Assembly: GCA_001801215.1 (NCBI GenBank)
Contig: MGXA01000033.1
Coordinates: 1-40,006 of the forward strand
Length of the DNA: 40,006 bases
Direction of reading: 5' to 3'
Source of the DNA: Gallionellales bacterium RIFCSPLOWO2_02_FULL_59_110
GTDB taxonomy: Bacteria > Pseudomonadota > Gammaproteobacteria > Burkholderiales > Gallionellaceae
Of this stretch, positions 1 to 8,416 are shown piece by piece; the stretch's first letter is position 1, and each line of letters begins with the position of its first letter. The notes under the pieces are model-generated. The model had not been told where the DNA came from. It worked only from the letters and a program-made list of their open reading frames with translations, and did no database searches. Made by a program: the position numbers and the translations under genes.

Positions 1-94
1 GGGTGCTTTATTTTCGGTCCGGTGAAATATCCAGGTTAAAGTAGCGCCATGAGTATTAGCATTTTCTTGATTGCTTATACCGCGAAGGCTGCTA

Positions 95-122
95 TTGCAT
101 GAAAACAAAAAGGGGTTAAAAT
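95..122 (+). promoter_or_regulatory. Candidate sigma70 promoter for the first decaheme cytochrome
   Basis: A TTGCAT hexamer (95-100) and a TAAAAT hexamer (117-122) are separated by 16 bases. They lie about 170 bases upstream of the first cytochrome gene. The rest of bases 1-295 is AT-rich and contains no gene I can support, only a small cgaat/attcg hairpin near 251-267. Assignment is by consensus alone and is weak. Confidence 0.3.
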
Positions 123-295
123 GCTGCCCACCTATGATTCTAGGTGTGTAGGCTGAGTTACTTTGTAAAATAAAAACCAAATGATGCAGTAGTAGCGATG
201 AATAGTGTTGAAATGGTGGTTGGGTCGAGGTAAGGGAAATCTTTAACTCGAATCTATCAAATTCGATTTGGAAGCAATTCTGAAAGGGAGAAAAA

Positions 296-3082
296 ATGAA
301 ATTCAAATACATACGACACGCCCTGCTGGCATTGTTTGTCGTCGCGCTGGCAGGTTGCAGCGACGGCGACGATGGTGCAGCGGGAACGGCAGGCCCGGCT
401 GGTGCCACGGGCGCAACGGGTGCCACGGGTGCGTCAGGTGCGACAGGTGCGACAGGCCTTACGATAGGCGTTGCCGACGTTCACACGGCGAAAGCGGTAG
501 AGGTGAATCGGGGGCCGAATAATGCGGCTAACCCTTGGGCCGCCATTACGGCAGCCTCGGTCAATGCCAGCGGCAAGCTGGTGGTGGATTTCAAGGTGAC
601 GGCGGATTCCGCCGGGAAAACTCCTTACACGGCGGCAATACCGGCATCGGCTTTAAGATTCTCGATGGCCATGCTGCGCCCGGGCGACGGTGTCGGCGAT
701 TCGGCCTATTGGGTGAATTACATCAATTCTTCCAAGGTGAAAGTTGCGGGAGTCGGGACGACGGCGGAAGGCCACAAGATGAACCAGCCGGGCCAGGAAA
801 CGGCAACGGCGGGAACGCTCACCAACAACGGCAACGGCACCTATCGCTATGTATCCAATGCGACGCTGACCAGCGGAATCGACATCTCCGCCAACAACAC
901 GGACGTTGCGATGCTGCCGAACGGCGGCAAATATCCGTATAACGCCGCGTTGACGCATCGCGTGGTGATACAGATGGCCGATCCAGACGGGGCTGGAGCC
1001 GCCTCCATGGGGGCCAATAATGCCTCCTTCGACTTTGCTCCGAATGGCGGCGCGCTGACTACGCGCGAAGTGGTGAACACCTCCAATTGCAACGATGGAT
1101 GCCACAAGACGCTTGCGCTGCACGGCGGCGGACGCCTCGACGTGAAACTGTGCGTCACCTGCCATAACCCGACCAACGGCGATCCGGAGAGCGGGAACAC
1201 CTTGGATCTGAAGGTGATGGCGCACAAGATACATAACGGGAAATATCTGCCGAGCGTCAACCTGGATTTTGCCGGCGAATACAACGGCCAGTACAAGACC
1301 ACTCCGGATGCCGCTGTAAAAGGAACGCATTACAGGATATGGGGCTACAACAATACGGAGTTCGACTTCTCCGAGGTATTGATCCCTTCCAATCCGGCCA
1401 ACTGCGTGATGTGCCACAAGAACGCGGCTGACGCCGATAACTACAAGACCAAGCCTACCAAAGAGGCCTGCGGCTCATGCCATGACGGCATCAATTTCGC
1501 GACCGGAGCCGGTAATCGCATGTGGTTCCCTGACAGCAAGATAACCATGGGGGTCGGCAGGACCAACGTGGCGGGCTTTGCCGCCGAAATAGCGGCAGGG
1601 CACAAGGGCGGTGCGCAATCAGGTAATCAGGCCTGTACTTTCTGCCATTCGGCATCCGGCAGTCAGGCATCGGCTGACGCTTCCCCGGCCCCGGTTCCGG
1701 CCGTCCATGGCGACTTTACCAGCGGCTGGTCGAAGATGGCGACTGATTACACCATCACCATGACCATGTCCGCTCCGGCCAACACCACCCATTATGTGGC
1801 GGGTGAAAAGCCGAAATTGACCATTGTGTTCAAGGACGCCGTCACCGGCACCGCGATTGACCATACGACGATTGCCGATAACGCAGGCGACTTCGGGCCG
1901 GGCACGGCGGTGGGCAACCTGTATGGCCTGTGCACGACGACAGGCAGCCAGATTGGCGCTGCCGCGACTGCTGCCTGTACCGGGAAGGGTGTGACGGTGA
2001 ACGGCGCGTTGAACCTGTATGTCAGCGGCCCGCGGGCGCTGAAAAAACCTGCCCTTGCCACTGCGGCGATTAACAAAACCTTCTTCCAGGCGAACGGCAA
2101 CATTTATGGCAATGCCGCCAACGACCTGAGAAAGAGAAGCGGCACCAATGCCGCCCGGCAGGATGACTTTCAGCTTGTAAACGGTGTTGCCGATCTTACC
2201 AAGCTCACGGGCGTCCTCTCCAGGGTTGACGCGGCGAAGCTGGAGTACCAGCTGAGCGATGTGACCGGGCTTACTTCCGGAACCTATATCGCCTTTATCC
2301 AGGCGGCCAAGAAGAGCGCTGCAGGCGTCTTGCCGAAGGCGATGAGCCTGGGGCTGACAACCTTCAAGGTCGGCCAGGCCACGGAAGAGAAGCGGGTTGC
2401 CTATGGTTGCCCTGAATGCCACTCGACCACCGTCTGGCATGACAACGCATCCAACGGCATCAACGGCAACCATCCTGCAAGATTCGACACCGACTATTGC
2501 GGAAGCTGCCACGATAACGAGGCGCAGATAACGTCGATTGCCACGGGTTCTGGAACCGGGGCCTTCAAGGTCTCCCACGACAGCGAGGGGAACCAGGTCT
2601 TTACACCGTACACCTTCCCTGCCGGAAGCGGACAGGCATGGTATATCGGCGGCAACAAGTTCGGCTACAGCACCACGCCGATCGGCAGGCGCGTACACGG
2701 GGTTCACTCGGGAGGCATCGTGCGCAAGGACGGCAGCCCGATGATCAACTATCCGTTCGAGATATACAGCGGGCATAACGTATCCATCACGTTCCCGCAG
2801 GATGTCAAGAACTGCGAGAAGTGCCATAACAGCGAAACAAGCGGTACATGGAAGACGCTTAACGGGAAGATACCGAACCGTTTAGTGTGTCTGGCCTGCC
2901 ACGATTCGGATGCGGCTTACGCTCATGCCACGACGATGACGGTCGATCCTACGACGGCCATTTGTACTGCTGCTCTGACCGCCGGATCAACTGCGGATTG
3001 TGGAGGTGCAGCTACACCTAACAAGGGGCCATTCAACGGCGACGAAGTCGAGGCATGTCAGGTATGTCACGCCTCTCCGTAA
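296..3082 (+). CDS. OmcA/MtrC-family decaheme c-type cytochrome, outer-membrane lipoprotein
   Basis: A 928-residue multiheme cytochrome, probably surface exposed and moving electrons between the cell and extracellular minerals or partners. The start has a good Shine-Dalgarno (aaagggag) just upstream. Residues 1-21 form a lipoprotein signal ending in LAGC (Cys21). A Gly-Ala-Thr collagen-like stretch follows at about residues 36-54. Ten haem sites split into two pentaheme domains: five between residues 265 and about 451 (CNDGCH, CVTCH, CVMCH, CGSCH, CTFCH) and five from about 705 to 925 (CPECH, CGSCH, CEKCH, CLACH, CQVCH). Beta-rich domains lie before and between them, as in MtrC/OmcA. The first site is CX3CH instead of CXXCH. 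No MtrA/MtrB porin partner is in the window. A rho-independent terminator follows. The family call is strong; the direction of electron flow (iron oxidation or metal reduction) is not visible. Confidence 0.93.
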   Translation: MKFKYIRHALLALFVVALAGCSDGDDGAAGTAGPAGATGATGATGASGATGATGLTIGVADVHTAKAVEVNRGPNNAANPWAAITAASVNASGKLVVDFKVTADSAGKTPYTAAIPASALRFSMAMLRPGDGVGDSAYWVNYINSSKVKVAGVGTTAEGHKMNQPGQETATAGTLTNNGNGTYRYVSNATLTSGIDISANNTDVAMLPNGGKYPYNAALTHRVVIQMADPDGAGAASMGANNASFDFAPNGGALTTREVVNTSNCNDGCHKTLALHGGGRLDVKLCVTCHNPTNGDPESGNTLDLKVMAHKIHNGKYLPSVNLDFAGEYNGQYKTTPDAAVKGTHYRIWGYNNTEFDFSEVLIPSNPANCVMCHKNAADADNYKTKPTKEACGSCHDGINFATGAGNRMWFPDSKITMGVGRTNVAGFAAEIAAGHKGGAQSGNQACTFCHSASGSQASADASPAPVPAVHGDFTSGWSKMATDYTITMTMSAPANTTHYVAGEKPKLTIVFKDAVTGTAIDHTTIADNAGDFGPGTAVGNLYGLCTTTGSQIGAAATAACTGKGVTVNGALNLYVSGPRALKKPALATAAINKTFFQANGNIYGNAANDLRKRSGTNAARQDDFQLVNGVADLTKLTGVLSRVDAAKLEYQLSDVTGLTSGTYIAFIQAAKKSAAGVLPKAMSLGLTTFKVGQATEEKRVAYGCPECHSTTVWHDNASNGINGNHPARFDTDYCGSCHDNEAQITSIATGSGTGAFKVSHDSEGNQVFTPYTFPAGSGQAWYIGGNKFGYSTTPIGRRVHGVHSGGIVRKDGSPMINYPFEIYSGHNVSITFPQDVKNCEKCHNSETSGTWKTLNGKIPNRLVCLACHDSDAAYAHATTMTVDPTTAICTAALTAGSTADCGGAATPNKGPFNGDEVEACQVCHASP
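401..454 (+). repeat. 9-bp tandem repeat coding Gly-Ala-Thr units
   Basis: Six consecutive 9-base units of the form ggtgcnacg/aca occur in frame (one unit codes Gly-Ala-Ser). They give a collagen-like linker right after the lipidated Cys of the decaheme cytochrome. Such repeats are prone to copy-number slippage. Confidence 0.85.
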
Positions 3083-3122
3083 CCGGTAAGGCTGGCTGAA
3101 CCGGTTGCAAGCCGGTTGACAG

Positions 3123-3153
3123 GGCGGACCCCGAAAAGGGTCCGCCTTTTTTT
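3123..3153 (+). terminator. Rho-independent terminator after the first decaheme cytochrome
   Basis: A perfect 9-bp stem (ggcggaccc 3123-3131 with gggtccgcc 3138-3146) and a 6-base loop are followed by seven T (3147-3153). It lies 40 bases past the cytochrome stop. Confidence 0.9.
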
Positions 3154-3200
3154 CGCGCGTCCCGCGCGTAGCCGCCAATTTCGCATCGGGCCTTGTTAAA

Positions 3201-3388
3201 ATCTGGACTTGCAAGACCAATCCGAACCGGATTGCCTGCTACGGCTGCCACGACTCCGAAGCGGCGAAAGCTCACTTCAAGTCGATGACCTTCGCACGAC
3301 TCCTGCCGACTTGTGGAGCGGAGACGTGCGAATTCCGGAGCAAACTGGACACGAGCAGGAAGCCTGCAAGGCATGTCATGCAGACTGA
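3201..3388 (+). pseudogene. Frameshifted C-terminal remnant of another decaheme cytochrome
   Basis: Read in the frame starting at 3201, the sequence gives an IWTCKTNPNRIACYGCHDSE-type stretch that continues to AKAHFKSMTF. This parallels the NRLVCLACHDSDAAYAHA region of the upstream decaheme cytochrome. After about base 3294 the similarity continues in another frame (TTPADLWSGD, then EACKACHAD and a TGA at 3386-3388), consistent with a one-base deletion. The frame has no start codon or upstream domains. It therefore looks like the surviving tail, with the last two haem motifs, of a decayed tandem duplicate. It keeps its own terminator. Confidence 0.75.
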
Positions 3389-3432
3389 TGCTTGACTGAT
3401 GCTTGACTGATCGGTCTTAACGACTGACGGGA

Positions 3433-3464
3433 GGCGGCGTTTCGCAAGAAACGCCGCCTTTTTT
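3433..3464 (+). terminator. Rho-independent terminator after the cytochrome remnant
   Basis: A perfect 11-bp stem (ggcggcgtttc 3433-3443 with gaaacgccgcc 3448-3458) has a gcaa tetraloop and a run of six T (3459-3464). Just upstream a short tgatgcttgac unit is directly repeated. Confidence 0.93.
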
Positions 3465-3530
3465 ATTCCGCAGGTTTGAATCTCACCGGGTTGAATTCCC
3501 CGCCGCTTGCGGCGTAGCATTTTTTTGTAG

Positions 3531-3560
3531 GGTGGATTAAGCGCGTAGCGCGAATCCACC
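3531..3560. repeat. Short palindromic repeat (ggtggatt...aatccacc)
   Basis: An imperfect palindrome, ggtggattaagcgcg then tagcgcgaatccacc, of the REP-like type common in proteobacterial intergenic DNA. It abuts the longer repeat at 3568-3709. The rest of 3465-4020 holds no supportable gene. Confidence 0.6.
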
Positions 3561-3567
3561 GAAAGGG

Positions 3568-3709
3568 CTTATCCTGTTCCTCCCCCTTCAAGGGGGAAGC
3601 TAGGTGGGGGATGGGGTCAATCTCCATGAAATTCAGCCCCATCCCCACCCCAGCCCTCACCTTGAAGGGGAGGGAGATATGCCTTGGCGTGTTTAAGTTA
3701 GCGCATATG
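3568..3709 (+). repeat. 142-bp repeat, copy 1 of an inverted pair
   Basis: This segment contains two nested palindromes (ccccttcaagggg type and an imperfect one, ccttgaagg type) around a ggggatgggg/ccccatcccc centre. It is nearly identical to the reverse complement of 4979-5120. The two copies lie in opposite orientation on either side of the lipoprotein prolyl isomerase gene. There is no coding capacity, so it resembles a MITE or REP-derived element. Confidence 0.85.
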
Positions 3710-4020
3710 GCATCTTGCGTGGGCGCTTTAATTCTTTGCCATTTTTCGCATCGAAGCAACGCGTGGATTGCATGGATATTTGCGAATAATTGTATTAGAC
3801 TGCCGCGCCGATTCAGGAGAATATCCCGCACCTTTGAAAGTTCATCTTTCGCCGTCCCGCAAAGGCGAGAGCCAAAAAAATCAACAGGATGGTTGACCCT
3901 CTGAACCTGCCGCAGGCGGCTCGTTCTCCTGCATTCGCGGAATACGCATGAACGGTGGCGCACTTGAATGACCGGCCTTAAACCGGCAACAGGGCCACAG
4001 AAACATTACAGGAGATATGT

Positions 4021-4932
4021 ATGACAGCAACAAATACCCAAAGCCATCATCCGCAAACAGCGCGGCTTATGTTTTCCGCTCGTGCCGTTACGGCCATTTC
4101 GCTGGCTTTTATCCTTGCGGCCTGCACGCAACAAACCGCTACCCAGTCCGCTCCGGCAGTGAAAGGCCCTGCGGGGAAACTGCTGGCATCGGTGAACGGT
4201 TACCCCATAACCGAATACGACGTGCGTGTAAAGCTGCAAACCATGGATCCGGAGATGGAACTCCGGCAGGATCAGATAAGCGGTGCACTGGAAGAATTGA
4301 TTGTGGAGGAACTTAAATACCGGAAGGCAAGCCAGCTCGGGCTCGATAAGGACACCGCTTATCAGGAGAAAATCACCGAGGCGATGGCATATTTGAACTA
4401 TTTCAAAAGGGAGGGGATGAGCAGGCTGTTTCAACAGGAACAGGTCATCGCAAAATCCGTGACAAGCGACGAAGAGGCGCGAAAATTTTTCGACGCGAAC
4501 AAGCAGATGATTCAAACCGAAGTGCGCGTCTGGCAGGTTCTTTCCAGGGATGCCGACGACATCGAAAAAGTCATGAGCGCAATAAAAGGCGGCACGCCAT
4601 TTATTGACGTAGTCAAGGCGCGTTTTCCCAACTTGCCTAAAGGCTTGGCGCCGTGGGACGTTGGCTACCTGCACTGGAACCAGGTTCCGGAAACATGGCT
4701 CGACGAATTATCCAGAATGAAAAATGGCGACGTCAGCGGGGTGATCATGGGCCCTCGTGGCCGTGCATGGATAATCCAGCTGGTCGACAGGCGGATAAAC
4801 CCGGATATCAATTTCGAAAACCAGATGCAAACCATCAAACTCTTCCTGACGGAAAAGAAGAAAAAAGAGCTTGCCGAAACAACGCTCGAAGCGTTGCGCA
4901 AGAATGCGAAGATAGTTTATCAGGGTAAATAA
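4021..4932 (+). CDS. PpiC/SurA-type peptidylprolyl isomerase lipoprotein (EpsD-like)
   Basis: A 303-residue predicted lipoprotein. An N-terminal cytoplasmic stretch and a hydrophobic segment (about 21-34) end in LAAC with Cys35. The middle is a helical SurA_N-like chaperone region (about 50-145). Residues about 150-260 fit a parvulin (PpiC) rotamase domain, with conserved VRVWQVL and PRGRAWIIQLVD blocks and a divergent centre. Parvulins of this kind catalyse prolyl cis-trans isomerisation and help fold exported proteins. Beside decaheme lipoproteins it probably assists their periplasmic folding. The start is set by aggag at 4010-4014, six bases before ATG. Inverted copies of one repeat family flank the gene on both sides, so it stands as an isolated cassette. 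Catalytic competence is not certain. Confidence 0.78.
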   Translation: MTATNTQSHHPQTARLMFSARAVTAISLAFILAACTQQTATQSAPAVKGPAGKLLASVNGYPITEYDVRVKLQTMDPEMELRQDQISGALEELIVEELKYRKASQLGLDKDTAYQEKITEAMAYLNYFKREGMSRLFQQEQVIAKSVTSDEEARKFFDANKQMIQTEVRVWQVLSRDADDIEKVMSAIKGGTPFIDVVKARFPNLPKGLAPWDVGYLHWNQVPETWLDELSRMKNGDVSGVIMGPRGRAWIIQLVDRRINPDINFENQMQTIKLFLTEKKKKELAETTLEALRKNAKIVYQGK

Positions 4933-4959
4933 TCCATACGCCCAGATTGCCCATTAGCC

Positions 4960-5151
4960 CGTCATTCCCGCGCAGGCGCATATGCGCTAACTTAAGCACG
5001 CCAAGGCATGTATCCCTCCCCTTCAAGGGGAGGGCTGGGGTGGGGATGGGGCTGAATTTCATGGAGATTGACCCCATCCCCCACCTAGCCTCCCCCTTGA
5101 AGGGGGAGGAACAGGATAAGTTAGCGCTTATGCGCGCAGGCGGGAATGACG
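4960..5151. mobile_element. MITE-like element with about 35-bp imperfect terminal inverted repeats
   Basis: The ends read cgtcattcccgcgcaggcgc inward from 4960 and cgtcattcccgcctgcgcgc inward from 5151. Both continue into gcgctaactta, so the termini are matched for about 35 bases with a few mismatches. The interior (4979-5120) is the inverted copy of 3568-3709. There is no open frame of note and no transposase, so any movement would need a helper in trans. Confidence 0.7.
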
Positions 5152-5305
5152 TAAATTTTGTGTTAATTGACAATTTGGGATTAACGGAATTGGCTCAATA
5201 TTTCCTCTGACTCCCCCTTGTCAGGGGGCGTGCATCACCGCAACCCATAGCGTCGCATTCTCTGCGGCAGGATATTCAAGAGCGATAACGGTACAAGGCG
5301 GAACA

Positions 5306-8032
5306 ATGCGTCAAAAAATGCTGTTGCTTTGCTTTTTCCTTTCCGGCTTTGCCGGACTGGTCTATCAGGTCGCCTGGGTACGCATTCTTTCGCTGGTTTT
5401 CGGCAATACGGTTTACGCCGTCTCGATTGTTGTCGCTTCCTTTCTGGTGGGGCTGGCGCTGGGCAGCCACCAGTGGGGCAGGCGCATCGACCTGAGCGGC
5501 AATCCTCTGAAGACTTATATTACCCTTGAATTCCTGATCGCCTTTTCTGCCGTTGCGGTGACGGCCCTGATTTACCTGACCGACGGTTGGATGGCGGGGC
5601 TCATGACCGTCGAATCGCTGACGTCGGGCGGCTGGATCTTTGCCCGCTTTGCGCTGGTTTCTCTCTATCTCGTCGTTCCCACGGTTTTGATGGGTGCGAC
5701 GACGCCGGTGATGGGCAAGGTTTTCGTAAACAGCTTCGACGCGCTCGGCAGGGGGATCGGTTCCCTGTATGCGGCCAACACCTATGGGGCCATGGCCGGT
5801 GCCTTTATTGCCGGTTTTCTGCTCGTTCCCCTGCTGGGGGTGAAGGGCAGCATTGCGGTTGCCGTGTGCTTCAATGTGGCCGTCGCCTTGCTGCTCCTCC
5901 GTTATGGCAAGAAGCTGCCGGAAGCCGCCGGAACTGGGCCGGAGGAAAATAAGGCAAGCCGCAAGAAGGCAAGGCAACCCAAAGTCCAGGTTGCGCCAGA
6001 TGCCGCCGCCGCCAGGGAAACTGCCCACTCCGGCTTCGCCCTGACGCTGATCGTTCTTTCCGGTTTTTGCGCGCTCGCTTTCGAAATCCTGTGGACGCGC
6101 GCATTTGTCGTCCAGTTCAAATCGACGGTTTATCTTTTCAGCAATCTCCTGACGGTTTTTCTTTTCGGAATGGCCATGGGCTCGCACTTTATCAGCAAGC
6201 GGCTCGACTATCTGAAGCACCCGCTGGAACTCTTCGGGATGGCGCAGTTGAGCATCGGTGTGCTGGGCATGTTGAGCGTGGTCTTTTTTAATTATGCGAG
6301 CGGTATCGCCGGGGCGCTCGGCACGGCAGAAGGCGGCGCCGGCTGGGCGGCAGACGTGGTTGCCACGTTTGTCCTGATGCTGACCGTTTTTTTCGTTCCG
6401 ACCTTTCTGATGGGGCTCGGATACCCGCTTATCTGCCGGGCTGCCGCCAAATCGATCGAGTCGCTGGGCCGCGACGTGGGCCTCATTTACGCCACCGGGA
6501 CGGCGGGCGGCATCGCGGGATCGCTGGTGGCAGGGTTTGTGCTGTTGCCGACCGTGGGTTTGCAAAACGCCATCTTCCTGGTTTCGGTCGTTGCGCTGGC
6601 CACCGGGGGGCTGGCGTTCCGGAAGCGCGTTCCGCAATACCGCTCGGCCAGGATAGTCCCGCTATCGGCGCTCATCGCCTTGGTCGTCTTTGCGGGGATC
6701 AAATTTTCGGGAATCGACATCGGGCTTGGGCGCAAAGCGGAGGGGGAAACAGTTTTCGCCAAAGAAGGGGTCATGGGCACCGTGCGTGTCATGCGCAATC
6801 CGGAACAGGATCGTTTGACCCTGATGGTGAACAGTTACAGCCTTGCCTCTAGCGGGGACGTGGCGGCAAGGTTCGGGCACATCCCGATGTTGCTGAAACC
6901 TGACGCCAGGGACGTTCTTGTCATTTCTCTGGGTTCGGGAATAACCTCCGGCTCCGTCGGCGGGCATCCCGTGGAACGTATCGAGTGCGTCGAGATAGTG
7001 CCGACCCTTATGGAGGTGCAGCCATTTTTCGAGAAAGACAACCACAACATCACCGCCGACCAGCGTTTCAAGCTGACCTTCTGGGACGGCAGGCACTATG
7101 TGCGCGTAACCAGGGCCAAGTACGACCTCGTCATATCCGACCTGTTCCAGCCCGACAGTGCTGGCGTGGGCAACCTTTATTCGCGCGAGCATTTCCAGAA
7201 CGTTCGGGCTACCCTCAAAGAAGGCGGCGCGATGGCGTTGTGGCTGCCGACCTACCAGCTATCGCCGCAAGACCTGAAGGTGGTCATGAGGACATTCGCC
7301 TCGGTTTTCGATCATGTGGGCGTTTGGTACGGCGATTACATCAGCGATTTGTCGTCGGTCATGCTCATCGGCTCGCAATCCCCCCTGCATATAGACCCCG
7401 AAATGCTTGCCGGGGCGCTCCAAAGGAAGGAAGTGCAACGGGACATGGTGGAGCACTCCGATATGCTTTCCTTCCTGAGTCTGTACATTACCGATCGCGA
7501 CGGCATCATGCGTTTTACCGAAGGCTCCCCTCTCAATACGGACGATTTTCCGGTCATAGAATACACGGCGCCGCGCTCCATCGGCGCAAGGCATAGGAAT
7601 GCGCTGGCGAATTTCGAGGCGTTCATCGGGCTGAGGGAGAAAGTTGCGCCGCTGTTGACGGGGGCGACTGCCGAATCCTTCGGGGGTTCGCTGGACAGAT
7701 ACTTCGATGGGCGAACGAGAATTCTCAACGGGAAAGTCCATTTTGCAAAAGAGGACTACCAGCGGCAATGGGACAGTTTCCGGGAGGCGGCACGCTATAC
7801 CCCGCATGATCCTGCGCTGGCCTTCAATGCCCTGGATCTCGGCTACCTTTTTTACCATAACCGGAATTACAAGGCCGCCCTGACCATCCTGGAATGGTCG
7901 AGAAAGGTCGACCCAGGCCAGCCGCAGACGCATGAGTTGCTTGCAAAGGTTTATCGGGAAACTGGCCGCAATGAGGACGCGGCAGCGGCGCAAAGGGAAT
8001 TCGAACAGATCACTTCCAGATATGCCAGGTGA
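5306..8032 (+). CDS. Fused membrane / spermidine-synthase-like protein with C-terminal TPR
   Basis: A 908-residue protein. Residues 1-205 and about 250-475 are two homologous polytopic membrane halves, with several GxxG-rich hydrophobic helices each, separated by a charged linker. Residues about 490-715 form a class I methyltransferase fold like spermidine synthase: an SAM-site-like DVLVISLGSG block near 535, then acidic ECVEI, and YDLVISDLFQPDSAG near 605. Residues about 820-908 hold TPR-like helices. This matches the fused MFS/spermidine synthase family. True aminopropyltransferase activity is unproven for such fusions. Its place between two decaheme cytochrome genes suggests a role at the membrane in that system, which is inference. 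aaggcgg at 5295-5301 supports this start. Confidence 0.82.
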   Translation: MRQKMLLLCFFLSGFAGLVYQVAWVRILSLVFGNTVYAVSIVVASFLVGLALGSHQWGRRIDLSGNPLKTYITLEFLIAFSAVAVTALIYLTDGWMAGLMTVESLTSGGWIFARFALVSLYLVVPTVLMGATTPVMGKVFVNSFDALGRGIGSLYAANTYGAMAGAFIAGFLLVPLLGVKGSIAVAVCFNVAVALLLLRYGKKLPEAAGTGPEENKASRKKARQPKVQVAPDAAAARETAHSGFALTLIVLSGFCALAFEILWTRAFVVQFKSTVYLFSNLLTVFLFGMAMGSHFISKRLDYLKHPLELFGMAQLSIGVLGMLSVVFFNYASGIAGALGTAEGGAGWAADVVATFVLMLTVFFVPTFLMGLGYPLICRAAAKSIESLGRDVGLIYATGTAGGIAGSLVAGFVLLPTVGLQNAIFLVSVVALATGGLAFRKRVPQYRSARIVPLSALIALVVFAGIKFSGIDIGLGRKAEGETVFAKEGVMGTVRVMRNPEQDRLTLMVNSYSLASSGDVAARFGHIPMLLKPDARDVLVISLGSGITSGSVGGHPVERIECVEIVPTLMEVQPFFEKDNHNITADQRFKLTFWDGRHYVRVTRAKYDLVISDLFQPDSAGVGNLYSREHFQNVRATLKEGGAMALWLPTYQLSPQDLKVVMRTFASVFDHVGVWYGDYISDLSSVMLIGSQSPLHIDPEMLAGALQRKEVQRDMVEHSDMLSFLSLYITDRDGIMRFTEGSPLNTDDFPVIEYTAPRSIGARHRNALANFEAFIGLREKVAPLLTGATAESFGGSLDRYFDGRTRILNGKVHFAKEDYQRQWDSFREAARYTPHDPALAFNALDLGYLFYHNRNYKAALTILEWSRKVDPGQPQTHELLAKVYRETGRNEDAAAAQREFEQITSRYAR

Positions 8033-8099
8033 CCGATGATATCCGGCAATTCCAGCTCGCCACGAACGGACAGTTCCCGGTGCTTTAATTCCATCAGGC

Positions 8100-8163
8100 T
8101 GTAGGAGCTCGATTTATCGAGCGATTCATCGAGAGCAATCGCGTAATAAATTGCGCTCCTGCA
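8100..8163. repeat. Imperfect inverted repeat (tgtaggagc...gctcctgca)
   Basis: tgtaggagctcgatttatcg at the left pairs imperfectly with gcgctcctgca preceded by taataaatt at the right. It is a palindromic repeat of the gtaggagc family; a clearer relative lies at 28123-28178. With the next repeat it accounts for much of the gene-free 8033-8416 stretch. Confidence 0.55.
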
Positions 8164-8220
8164 TGAGGTTTGGCTCTAATGGACAATCCGGGTTAAATGC
8201 GTCCGGTCGCGTTGCTCTTG

Positions 8221-8248
8221 TTGAAAGCCGGTCTTGCAATGCTATAAT
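8221..8248 (+). promoter_or_regulatory. Candidate sigma70 promoter for the second decaheme cytochrome
   Basis: TTGAAA (8221-8226) and a consensus TATAAT (8243-8248) have 16-base spacing. Transcription would start near 8255 and give a leader of about 160 bases that includes the palindrome at 8286-8353. Confidence 0.5.
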
Positions 8249-8285
8249 CGTGCTGGAAATAACATAACGGCACTTCATCAATATT

Positions 8286-8353
8286 CGCCATTCCCGCGCA
8301 GACGGGAAGCAGGCATATCGATTTGACTTGACTCCCGCCTGCGCGGGAGCGGC
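8286..8353. repeat. Inverted repeat of the cattcccgcgcag family
   Basis: cgccattcccgcgcagacggg faces ctcccgcctgcgcgggagcggc. The same sequence family forms the termini of the element at 4960-5151. In the transcript it would fold as a hairpin in the 5' leader of the cytochrome. Confidence 0.6.
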
Positions 8354-8416
8354 AAAGCGAATTTTTGAGGCGCCCATCAACAAACTATCCGGTATTGTGA
8401 ACATAGGGAGATGGAG

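Noticed and set aside
1619-2827. 402-codon antisense open frame over the first decaheme cytochrome
   Set aside because: Same reasoning: a shadow of an unambiguous cytochrome gene.
3387-3412. CRISPR-like short direct repeats (tgatgcttgac)
   Set aside because: Only two adjacent units with no spacers; simple slippage next to the pseudogene stop.
3611-3904. 97-codon frame in the repeat upstream of the prolyl isomerase
   Set aside because: It is composed largely of the inverted repeat and has no ribosome site or similarity to a protein family.
4960-5151. Insertion sequence carrying a transposase
   Set aside because: Only 192 bases long with no transposase frame; kept as a MITE-like element instead.
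5167-5201. Perfect TTGACA before the spermidine-synthase-like gene
   Set aside because: No -10 at acceptable spacing; the nearest caatat is 23 bases away.
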